Positions 25,115 through 31,717 of a stretch of 64,000 bases of DNA are shown piece by piece (the first letter of the stretch is position 1; each line of letters opens with the position of its first letter). The position numbers and the translations under genes were made by a program. Source of the stretch: Macrococcus carouselicus (GTDB taxonomy: Bacteria; Bacillota; Bacilli; Staphylococcales; Staphylococcaceae); contig NZ_SCWD01000001.1 of the NCBI RefSeq assembly GCF_004359515.1, positions 496,001-560,000 on the forward strand, given 5' to 3'. Below the pieces are notes generated by a model that ran no database searches, was not told the DNA's origin, and saw only the letters and a list, made by a program, of their open reading frames with translations.

Positions 25115-25171
25115 GCCTCCTAATTGGAGGCTTTGAATATACTCAACCTCTCACATAAGTGAGGGGTTTTT
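25115..25171 (+). terminator. Two hairpins before the lysis genes
   Basis: GCCTCC / GGAGGC (25115-25131) followed by CTTTG, then CCTCTCAC / GTGAGGGG (25147-25166) followed by TTTTTATTA. The second is a good intrinsic terminator and ends the tail transcript. Confidence 0.7.
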
Positions 25172-25208
25172 ATTATAAATAAAAACAAAGGAGCGTGAAA
25201 AATAAATT

Positions 25209-25568
25209 ATGAATATTAATTGGAAAGTAAGATTACAAAGTAAAACATTCCTTGTATCTCTGTTTAGTTTAATTTTAATATTTGCTAATCAAATTGCTTC
25301 ATTGTTTGGATATGATATATCTACTTATTCAGAACAGGCTAATAGTATCTTTAACACTGTTTTAAGTGTCCTAGTGCTAATGGGGATTGTTAATGACCCA
25401 ACAGTTAAAGGGTTGAATGATTCAGAGTTATCTATGAACAAAACTGAACCAACTGATCCTAATATGGACTTAACTATTAAAGGTGAGCAAGAAGTAAATG
25501 ATGACACTGAATTGGTTGCTGATAATACAGATACGTCAGGTGAATTTGATAGTTCAGTAAATCAATAA
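25209..25568 (+). CDS. Holin, phi LC3 type
   Basis: 119 residues. INWKVRLQSKTFLVSLFSLILIFANQI and a second hydrophobic stretch (about 49-62, VLSVLVLMGIVNDPTVKGLNDS) match the phi LC3 class of two-helix holins, including the conserved N-D-P-T-x-K-G-L-x-D-S motif. It should form membrane lesions that release the endolysin encoded next. The C-terminal tail is long and acidic. ATG is preceded by AAAGGAG with a rather long spacing. Confidence 0.9.
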   Translation: MNINWKVRLQSKTFLVSLFSLILIFANQIASLFGYDISTYSEQANSIFNTVLSVLVLMGIVNDPTVKGLNDSELSMNKTEPTDPNMDLTIKGEQEVNDDTELVADNTDTSGEFDSSVNQ

Positions 25569-25575
25569 GTTATAA

Positions 25576-25612
25576 AGAGAGATAGTTAATAGATGTCTCT
25601 CTTATTTTTTTA
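25576..25612 (+). terminator. Intrinsic terminator after the holin gene
   Basis: AGAGAGA pairs with TCTCTCT (25576-25602), followed by TATTTTTTTATT. Confidence 0.7.
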
Positions 25613-25632
25613 TTAAAAGAAGGATGTGAAAA

Positions 25633-27078
25633 ATGGAAACAGCAATAGATTATCTATTAAGTAAAGGTTGGAAAATTTCATCTGACCCTCGTAACTACGA
25701 CCACTACCCTAACACTTATGGACTAAGAAACTTTACTCAGAATGGTATTAATTATGATTCCTTTTGCGGTGGTTATCATAGAGCATTTGATTTTTACAAC
25801 AATGATACGAATGATGTTCCTTCAGTGACTTCAGGTGTAGTCATTACTTCTGAAGATTATGGTAACTTTGGTGGAACAGTTGAAATCAGAGATGCTAAAG
25901 GAAATGATTGGATTTATGGTCATTTAGTACGTGGAACATTGAATTATCAAGTTGGAGATATTGTGCAACAAGGTGATATTGTCGGACAACAAGGTTCATC
26001 TAACTATTATGATAATCCAATGTCTGTCCATCTCCATCTCCAGTTAAGACCTAAAGGAACAGATTTAAACAATGAAGTCACTGAAGTATGTTCAGGTATT
26101 CCGATTGAGAAATATGATATTTCTGATCTTAAACAATTTAAGAAAGATGGTGATAAAGTGGGTAAAAAGATTTTATTGACTGCTGGGCATGGTGGAATAG
26201 ATTGTGGTGCTGTGGGTAACGGGACAAACGAACGTGATTTCATTCGTGAACATATCGTGGATAGAATTGCTAATTATTTAATCAAAGCTGGTCATGATGT
26301 AACAGTATTTGACAAACGATACGATATGTTGACAGTGACTTTTGATGGCACTAATCAACATGGATTGTATTGGGCAAAGCAACAAAGGTTTGATGAAGTA
26401 ATTGAATTCCATTTAGATGCTGCTGGTTTCAGTGCTTCTGGTGGACACACTATTGTATGGGGCGGATTCAAACCAGACGCAATTGATACTCGAATTCAAA
26501 ATGCTTTAGCTAATACAGTTGGTGTAATCAGAGGAATCTCATTAAGAACAGATTTGGGTAACGCACGTATTGCTGCTAGTTTAGGTGTTTCATATCGTTT
26601 AGTTGAGTTAGGTTTTATTACCAGTACTAAAGATATGAATTATATCAGAAATAATATTGATAGTTTTACATTAAAATTAGCGGAAGCTATTCATGGTGAT
26701 CACATTGGAAACATCAATACTAATGAAACTAAACCTGTCATCCGAAAAAAACCTGTATCTTCTCGCATTAAACAAATTATAAATAAAGTTGCTTCTACGT
26801 GGAAGGTTTCTAAAGGATTAAAATACAAACAAGAATCAGCAACTTTCACTTGTACTGTACCTGATGGGATTGTAACACGATATTCTAAACCCTCATTAAA
26901 AAGTCGTAAAGCTGGGGTATTGAAAAAAGGTCAGAAAATTAAATATGATATGGTCTATCTGAATGAAGGCTATGTTTGGATTAAATGGACAGCTAACAAC
27001 GGTAGGAATGTATATATGCCAGTTCGCAAAGTAGATTCCAACGGTAATGAAGGAAAATTGTGGGGGATTATTAAGTAA
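25633..27078 (+). CDS. Endolysin: M23 endopeptidase + amidase_3 + SH3b
   Basis: 481 residues in three modules. Residues ~30-145 are an M23 metallo-endopeptidase with zinc ligands H49, D53 and H133-x-H135. Residues ~178-350 are an N-acetylmuramoyl-L-alanine amidase of the amidase_3 type: H186 (TAGHGG), E200 and H260 (EFHLDAAG) as zinc ligands, E325 (VELGF) as catalytic acid/base. Residues ~400-475 form an SH3b cell-wall-binding domain. Such two-enzyme lysins are common in staphylococcal phages, though usually with a CHAP rather than an M23 domain in front. It acts on peptidoglycan at the end of infection. No signal peptide, so it depends on the holin. Confidence 0.93.
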   Translation: METAIDYLLSKGWKISSDPRNYDHYPNTYGLRNFTQNGINYDSFCGGYHRAFDFYNNDTNDVPSVTSGVVITSEDYGNFGGTVEIRDAKGNDWIYGHLVRGTLNYQVGDIVQQGDIVGQQGSSNYYDNPMSVHLHLQLRPKGTDLNNEVTEVCSGIPIEKYDISDLKQFKKDGDKVGKKILLTAGHGGIDCGAVGNGTNERDFIREHIVDRIANYLIKAGHDVTVFDKRYDMLTVTFDGTNQHGLYWAKQQRFDEVIEFHLDAAGFSASGGHTIVWGGFKPDAIDTRIQNALANTVGVIRGISLRTDLGNARIAASLGVSYRLVELGFITSTKDMNYIRNNIDSFTLKLAEAIHGDHIGNINTNETKPVIRKKPVSSRIKQIINKVASTWKVSKGLKYKQESATFTCTVPDGIVTRYSKPSLKSRKAGVLKKGQKIKYDMVYLNEGYVWIKWTANNGRNVYMPVRKVDSNGNEGKLWGIIK

Positions 27079-27111
27079 AATAAATATGCGTATAAAAGTG
27101 GTGACTCTGAG

Positions 27112-27549
27112 TTGGAAACTATAAATACTAGGCTCGACAGAAATGAAGAAGACATAAAAAGGCTTGAGAGGTCTATTCAACAATTAGACACTAAGATAGA
27201 AAACACTGAAAAAGATATTATGAAAGAAGTAAAAGAGAATCAAAGAGATATAAAAGTATTGTTAAAAGAATCTGAGGATAATAATAAAGCGAAATCTGAA
27301 AAGTTATTTGATGGATTAAACAAGCTAACAGAGTCTCAGTATCAACAAACACTTATGCAAAAAGATATTCAAAATGAGGTTAAAACTGCTGTAAAAGATT
27401 TTGCTGAATTAAGTAAGGATTACAAAGAATCTGATAAAAAGAAAACAGCAGCTATCTGGAGTTTTGCAATTTCTCTAGTATTAATGATTCTGGGAACATT
27501 TTGGAGAATGGCAACTATTGGTGTAATACTTCCAATATTTTTTATATAA
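27112..27549 (+). CDS. Coiled-coil protein with C-terminal membrane helices, lysis module
   Basis: 145 residues from a TTG start 33 bases after the endolysin gene. A long coiled coil (about 1-110, ERLDRNEEDIKRLERSIQQL-like heptads) is followed by a hydrophobic C-terminus (about 114-145) that can form one or two membrane segments. The layout resembles the XhlA-type or holin-accessory proteins of Gram-positive phages; a cytoplasmic coiled coil anchored at the membrane could regulate lysis timing. Assignment is by topology and position only. Confidence 0.55.
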   Translation: METINTRLDRNEEDIKRLERSIQQLDTKIENTEKDIMKEVKENQRDIKVLLKESEDNNKAKSEKLFDGLNKLTESQYQQTLMQKDIQNEVKTAVKDFAELSKDYKESDKKKTAAIWSFAISLVLMILGTFWRMATIGVILPIFFI

Positions 27550-27573
27550 TACATTTAAAAGGAGATGAAACTC

Positions 27574-27645
27574 ATGCAAAAAGTGCAAATGATAGGTATG
27601 TTAGCATCATTTCTAAGTTGCTTGTTTTTTGGATATTGTAAATAA
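27574..27645 (+). CDS. Hydrophobic 23-residue peptide
   Basis: ATG at 27574 follows AAGGAGATGA at ideal distance. The peptide (MQKVQMIGMLASFLSCLFF ending GYCK) is a single membrane-spanning segment with two cysteines. A terminator follows 15 bases later. Peptides like this in prophages include type I toxins and small lysis or exclusion factors. I cannot place it in a family. Confidence 0.45.
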   Translation: MQKVQMIGMLASFLSCLFFGYCK

Positions 27646-27659
27646 CATTGGAAAATAAG

Positions 27660-27690
27660 GGTGTCTACTGAGGTAGATACTCTTTTTATT
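27660..27690 (+). terminator. Intrinsic terminator
   Basis: GTGTCTAC pairs with GTAGATAC (one G-T pair) around TGAG, followed by TCTTTTTATTTTG. Confidence 0.7.
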
Positions 27691-27803
27691 TTGTATAAAA
27701 GGAGAATTTTATCGTGACTAATCTGATACTATTCATCAAGGACAGAAACTGCACTTAGAATAACCATTCTGAATAATGGTAAATAATATAAAATCTACTA
27801 CTA

Positions 27804-27843
27804 ATGCTCTTATCTCATATACTTGAGGTAGGAGCATTTTTTT
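27804..27843 (+). terminator. Intrinsic terminator
   Basis: ATGCTC pairs with GAGCAT, with an inner ATCTCA / TTGAG stem, followed by TTTTTTT. It insulates the accessory genes from the lysis transcript. Confidence 0.72.
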
Positions 27844-27945
27844 ATGTCTTCATTTAAACGAATTATTATATGTTTGGCTCTATAAGCAAATATAATACTT
27901 TATGTTATACTCTTTATATTAAATAAAATATAAACAGGTGGTTTT

Positions 27946-28449
27946 ATGAAAGAAGATTCAATTAAAGATCTTATACTCAACTATGAAAAAGAACGTTCAT
28001 TATATAAGATAGAAGATTCTCATAAGAGACAAACTTTTCTAGTAGAAGAAGATAACATTAAACGTTTAGAAAGCTTACAAGCATATCTTGAGCTACAAAA
28101 TGCTAGAAATAGTTCGTTATCAAATGATGATGACTCTTTAAGACGTAATCGTAAATTAGCGGTAGGTTTTAAAACTAAAGCTGTAAATATAGCCTTAAAA
28201 CAATTTATGGATAATTGGGATAATGAAATTGGACTGACACCTGAGATAGAAGTAATACGCTATAAAGTGGCTAACATCAACAAAAATTATCGTGTCTATT
28301 TATTTGAGATGGATGGACAATACCATTTTGTTCAACATGATAACAGGGGTAATGAATTAGAACACATCACAGGTAGTGAAAGTAGTATAAGAGAAAAGTT
28401 TGAATCATACAGAGAGACTGAGATAAGAAGTGGTAGACCTAAAAATTGA
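27946..28449 (+). CDS. Hypothetical accessory protein (167 aa)
   Basis: ATG behind AGGTGG. The first 90 residues are helical and charged; the stretch RQTFLVEEDNIKRLESLQAY followed later by KTKAVNIALKQFMDNW is like the strand-helix-helix layout of ribbon-helix-helix DNA-binding proteins or of RepC/DUF5388-type accessory proteins. The C-terminal part (from about 105) looks like a small beta domain (YRVYLFEMDGQYHFVQHDN). No firm family. It shortly precedes the lipoprotein gene, whose start overlaps its end region, so both are probably one transcript. Confidence 0.5.
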   Translation: MKEDSIKDLILNYEKERSLYKIEDSHKRQTFLVEEDNIKRLESLQAYLELQNARNSSLSNDDDSLRRNRKLAVGFKTKAVNIALKQFMDNWDNEIGLTPEIEVIRYKVANINKNYRVYLFEMDGQYHFVQHDNRGNELEHITGSESSIREKFESYRETEIRSGRPKN

Positions 28450-28463
28450 CTGGAGGGGATATT

Positions 28464-28877
28464 ATGAAAAGAATATTAATATTTCTTATACCGATAATAT
28501 TTACACTTGCAGCATGTGGAGATCAAAACAAGAAGGATTTAATTGGTGTCTGGAAGATTGAAAATAAAGAATATGAAGGTGCTAAAATAAAGTTTGATGA
28601 TAAGTATAAAAATATCGTTTCTCCCAATGAAGAGTTTGATGATAATGAAAAAGAAGAATATAAGGTAATTGATTCAAAAGATAATAAAATAACTATCTTA
28701 CAATCAGCTACTATTGATGGTGATACAAAGTATATTAAAGAAGTATATGAATTTAGTGAAGATAGAAATCATTTTAGAAGAACGTTAACGTTTCCAGTTG
28801 ATAAAAATGGTAACGAAGTAGAAAATTCAGACGTTCATGACACTGGTAAATGGAAAAGGGCTAAAGATGAGATTTAA
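28464..28877 (+). CDS. Prophage-encoded lipoprotein
   Basis: 137 residues. I chose ATG 28464, behind GGAGGGGAT, over an upstream TTG. A signal peptide (KRILIFLIPIIFTL) ends in the lipobox L-A-A-C, so the cysteine at residue about 18 is lipid-anchored outside the cell. The mature part begins D-L-I-G-V-W-K-I-E and is beta-rich with a D-T-G-K-W-K-R end, which resembles lipocalin-like 'GxW' domains of small Gram-positive lipoproteins. In several Gram-positive prophages a lipoprotein near the integrase blocks DNA entry of related phages. That role is possible here but unproven. Confidence 0.68.
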   Translation: MKRILIFLIPIIFTLAACGDQNKKDLIGVWKIENKEYEGAKIKFDDKYKNIVSPNEEFDDNEKEEYKVIDSKDNKITILQSATIDGDTKYIKEVYEFSEDRNHFRRTLTFPVDKNGNEVENSDVHDTGKWKRAKDEI

Positions 28878-28880
28878 AAA

Positions 28881-28916
28881 AGCTACTACTCTTTTAGTTG
28901 AGCGGTAGCTTTTCTT
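28881..28916 (+). terminator. Intrinsic terminator after the lipoprotein gene
   Basis: AGCTAC pairs with GTAGCT, with inner pairs, followed by TTTTCTTCT. With AAAAA to its left it can also act for the convergent minus-strand gene. Confidence 0.7.
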
Positions 28917-28919
28917 CTA

Positions 28920-29144
28920 TTATAGTTTCATTTCACGTTTCCAATTCTGAAATTGGTATTCATTCAAGTGCTGTTCTAACTTTTCAATCTGCTCATCTTT
29001 TCCAGCTAACTCAATTCTTAATTCTTCAATCTCCATTTTCTTTTCATCTAACTCACTAGCATATTCAACATAACAATTTAACTCTTGATTCATATTCATA
29101 GCAGCCAGTACCAGTTCTTCTTGACTCATCTTCTTAAAGTTCAT
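28920..29144 (-). CDS. Small coiled-coil protein, reverse strand
   Basis: 74 residues, almost entirely heptad-like and acidic (ELDEKKMEIEELRIELAGKD and EQIEKLEQHLNEYQ), with a basic C-terminal tip. The ATG is preceded by AAGGAG on the minus strand, and a sigma-A-type promoter with 17-base spacing lies 37 bases upstream. It is transcribed away from the DNA-binding protein and recombinase genes. No function recognised; an interaction partner of a neighbouring regulator is conceivable. Confidence 0.6.
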   Translation of the reverse strand: MNFKKMSQEELVLAAMNMNQELNCYVEYASELDEKKMEIEELRIELAGKDEQIEKLEQHLNEYQFQNWKREMKL

Positions 29145-29180
29145 TTGTTAATCTCCTTAAATGTTTTATTTGATATCTAA

Positions 29181-29209
29181 ACTATAATAAATAATCTAAT
29201 ATAAGTCAA
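29181..29209 (-). promoter_or_regulatory. Sigma-A-type promoter for the coiled-coil gene
   Basis: On the minus strand TTGACT (29209-29204), a 17-base spacer and TATAGT (29186-29181). Confidence 0.72.
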
Positions 29210-29307
29210 CAAAAATAATACTTTTTTATTTAATTATTTAATACTTTTGATATGATGGTATTAGTCGTACAATATAATCAACATATTAAATGGAGCGTGA
29301 TAAATTT

Positions 29308-29904
29308 ATGGCAACAAGGAAAAGAATGGTTTGGACAAAAGACGAAGAAAATTTATTACTAGAGCTGAAATCAGGACAACGCATCAAGTATGAAGATATA
29401 CTTCACCATTTCCCTAATCGTACTAAAGGACAGGTTAAATCTAAATATGATTCATTGATGCGTGCAAAAAAGAATAAAAAACATAATTATGACACTACAC
29501 CACGTAAACGATGGACTCAGAAAGAAATAGATATCCTTAAAAACAATGCTAAGGCTGATTGGGAAGTATTATTAAAGCTGTTACCAGACAGAAGCCATTT
29601 AGCTATTCATCGTAAAATAAATGAACTCAAAATGTATCGCAATGATTTTGAAGTTACACCTGCTATGGAAAAATATATTTACGATAATTATCTATTAAAA
29701 ACTAATCAAGAAATAGGTAAAGAAATTGGCTTGAGTCCTTCTACTGTATATAACATAGGTAGAAGATTGGAACTGACACCTCAGAATGAACGTTGGAATC
29801 TTCATACTATTGAAACTGATCCACAAGAGCTGAGTTTTACTTGTAAGCTAACACTCGAATACAGTAAAAATACGAAAGGAAGAAAACTCTATGGAAAAGA
29901 ATAA
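29308..29904 (+). CDS. DNA-binding protein with two Myb/SANT-like repeats and a helix-turn-helix
   Basis: 198 residues. ATG 29308 is preferred; GGAGCGTGAT lies upstream, whereas ATG 29290 has no ribosome site. Residues ~6-50 (MVWTKDEENLLLELKSG... PNRTKGQVKSKYDSL) and ~65-110 (KRWTQKEIDILKNNA... PDRSHLAIHRKINEL) are two SANT/Myb-type repeats with the W...W/I spacing and a helix-turn-helix. A third helix-turn-helix (about 128-155, LKTNQEIGKEIGLSPSTVYNIGRRL) follows. It overlaps the recombinase gene by 14 bases, so they are co-translated. This suggests a recombination directionality factor or regulator of the recombinase; that is inference. Confidence 0.75.
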   Translation: MATRKRMVWTKDEENLLLELKSGQRIKYEDILHHFPNRTKGQVKSKYDSLMRAKKNKKHNYDTTPRKRWTQKEIDILKNNAKADWEVLLKLLPDRSHLAIHRKINELKMYRNDFEVTPAMEKYIYDNYLLKTNQEIGKEIGLSPSTVYNIGRRLELTPQNERWNLHTIETDPQELSFTCKLTLEYSKNTKGRKLYGKE

Positions 29905-31477
29905 TTTCAACTATGAAGATTACTATGCTATAGAAGAAGAGAAGAAGATTAAGAATGTTGCCATATATGCACGTAAATCAAGAGCTAATGAAGGTGAAAA
30001 AGATTTAAATAATCATCTAATCAGACTGAAAGCTAGATGTGATCTTAATGAATGGAAATATAAAGTATATAAAGAAATAGGTTCTGGAAGTACTTTGAGA
30101 GATAGACCTCAGATGATAAAGCTATTAGAAGACTGTCAAGAAGGTGTCTATGATGCAGTAGTTGTAGTTGATATAGATAGATTAAGTAGGGGTAAAGGCG
30201 CAGATTTAGATAGGATATTAGGTATTTTAAAGAATCACAATATTAAGATTGTACAGGAATCACCTTATGACGTTTATGATTTAAACAATTCTAACCATGC
30301 TCAGATGCTAGAAATGAAAATGTTCTTTGGTAATATGGAACTCATGCAAATCAAAAAGAGACACAGAGAAGGTAAGCGTTTGGCTCAATTCATGGGTAAA
30401 TGGGTAAATGGTAATCCTCCTTATGGTTACAGTATTGATAGAAAGACTAAATTTCTTATTATTAATGAAGATGAAGCTAAGGTGATTAGACAACTTAAAG
30501 ACTTATTTTTAGAACATCGTAATACAGTTAAAGTAGCTGAGGTTGCAAATAAAACAGGACTTAGGACTAGAAAAGGAAATCTATTTGATCGTGAACGAGT
30601 AAGTAAGATTTTACAGAATGAAACAATAGCAGGTACTTATGTGTACAATAAATATAAAGGTAACTACAAAAACAAAGATAATGAATCATACTCTGTGACT
30701 AAATTTGAATATGTAGATAAATCAGAATGGAAACGTAAATTAGATAATCATCCAGCTATTATTACAATGGAAGAATTTAATCTAATTAAACAGCATTTTG
30801 TACAGAAATCAGCTAGTCGTAATCCTATTAAGCATGTACATGCTTTAACAGGTTTATGTATTACACCGACTGGTGAAAAGTATTATCTGAAGAAGTCTCA
30901 GAAACATGTTAAACGTCCTGATAGGCTAGTTGTTGATAAAAAAGACATGATAAATAGTATTCATTATTTACCAGTTGATGTTGAAATAGTAGAAGAATGT
31001 TTATATGAATTCTTTAAGATGATGAAAAATAAACTGGAAAACTTAAAGAATTATCAAAAATCAAAGAATGAACAAGTAAAGTTGCAGCAAGATAAATTAT
31101 ATAGATTACAACAAGAAGAAAAACGGATTGAGAAACTGATGAATAAAATTGACGAAGGATTTATATTTGAGATATATACAGCAGCTCAAGCTAAGAAGCT
31201 TAAAGAAGAGCATACATCTGAATTAGCGGTTGTGAAAGCTGAAATCAATCAAATTAACAACACAATCTTTCAAATAGAAAATGAAGATGACGAAGATTAT
31301 TTAGATAATGTTAACTTTTTTCTGAAAGATATTAAGAAGAATACAATGCCAAATGAGCTTAATGAATTTTATAGTAATGTGTTTAAACATATAGTAGTTA
31401 GTCGTACTAACGCAGTTGATCTAGAAATTAAATTTGTCTATAAAGATTATGGAGCAGCTAAATATTTTAGTCAGTAA
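29891..31477 (+). CDS. Large serine recombinase (phage integrase)
   Basis: 528 residues. The N-terminal catalytic domain shows A-I-Y-A-R-K-S30 with the nucleophile serine and the D-R97-L-S-R100 motif; the long helix and recombinase domain (about 165-275, GNPPYGYSID, TVKVAEVANKTGLRTRKGNLFDRERVSKIL) follow. A coiled coil occupies about 375-480. The region where the zinc ribbon normally sits (about 318-345, ALTGLCITPTGEKYYLKKS) keeps only one cysteine. The enzyme inserts phage DNA by recombining attP with attB, here in dprA. The stop codon lies directly next to the dprA remnant. No terminator separates it from dprA' and topA. Confidence 0.93.
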   Translation: MEKNNFNYEDYYAIEEEKKIKNVAIYARKSRANEGEKDLNNHLIRLKARCDLNEWKYKVYKEIGSGSTLRDRPQMIKLLEDCQEGVYDAVVVVDIDRLSRGKGADLDRILGILKNHNIKIVQESPYDVYDLNNSNHAQMLEMKMFFGNMELMQIKKRHREGKRLAQFMGKWVNGNPPYGYSIDRKTKFLIINEDEAKVIRQLKDLFLEHRNTVKVAEVANKTGLRTRKGNLFDRERVSKILQNETIAGTYVYNKYKGNYKNKDNESYSVTKFEYVDKSEWKRKLDNHPAIITMEEFNLIKQHFVQKSASRNPIKHVHALTGLCITPTGEKYYLKKSQKHVKRPDRLVVDKKDMINSIHYLPVDVEIVEECLYEFFKMMKNKLENLKNYQKSKNEQVKLQQDKLYRLQQEEKRIEKLMNKIDEGFIFEIYTAAQAKKLKEEHTSELAVVKAEINQINNTIFQIENEDDEDYLDNVNFFLKDIKKNTMPNELNEFYSNVFKHIVVSRTNAVDLEIKFVYKDYGAAKYFSQ

Positions 31478-31486
31478 AAGTCTCAT
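31471..31486. other. attR junction (prophage / dprA)
   Basis: The phage recombinase ends at 31477; dprA coding sequence (S-L-I-T...) begins at about 31479. Base composition and homology both switch here. The exact crossover bases cannot be fixed without attL or an empty dprA. Confidence 0.7.
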
Positions 31487-31652
31487 CACGCTTGACCAGG
31501 CACTCGATCAGAACCGGAATGTTTACTGCATTCCCGGTCCGGTCACCAGTCTCTATTCTGAAGGCAGCAATCTGAAAATATTTGAAGGTGCCAAGATGTG
31601 TCTTTCTGCTCAGGATATTCTGGAAGATTTCAGCATTCAGAAAATTAAATAA
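31479..31652 (+). pseudogene. dprA: dprA (smf), 3' remnant cut off by the prophage
   Basis: About 58 codons: S-L-I-T-L-D-Q-A-L-D-Q-N-R, then N-V-Y-C-I-P-G-P and S-E-G-S-N. This is the end of the Rossmann-like domain and the C-terminal tail of DprA/Smf, which loads RecA on incoming single-stranded DNA in natural transformation. An upstream in-frame ATG at 31434 is phage sequence and has no ribosome site, so the remnant is probably not expressed as such. The 5' part should lie beyond attL, outside the window. dprA directly before topA is the normal order in Staphylococcaceae. Confidence 0.9.
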
Positions 31653-31681
31653 TTGACAGCGTTATCCTTGACCGTTATCAT
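31653..31681 (+). promoter_or_regulatory. Sigma-A promoter of topA
   Basis: TTGACA, 17-base spacer, TATCAT. It starts one base after the dprA stop codon, so topA keeps its own promoter despite the prophage. Confidence 0.82.
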
Positions 31682-31717
31682 TTACACTTGAAAACGAGTT
31701 GAAAAGGGGAGATACAA

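Larger units (their letters stand above)
27646..27945 (+). other. 300-base spacer between lysis and accessory genes
   Basis: Holds two terminators (27660-27690 and 27804-27843), a doubtful 14-codon GTG frame at 27714 with an AAGGAG ahead of it, and an AT-rich promoter region before the gene at 27946. Nothing else is visible. Confidence 0.5.

Noticed and set aside
27714-27758. 14-residue GTG frame with AAGGAG upstream
   Set aside because: Too short and without features to support as a gene.
31434-31652. 72-residue frame read as a phage gene
   Set aside because: Its C-terminal part is clearly dprA; the first residues are recombinase sequence in another frame, and no ribosome site is present.
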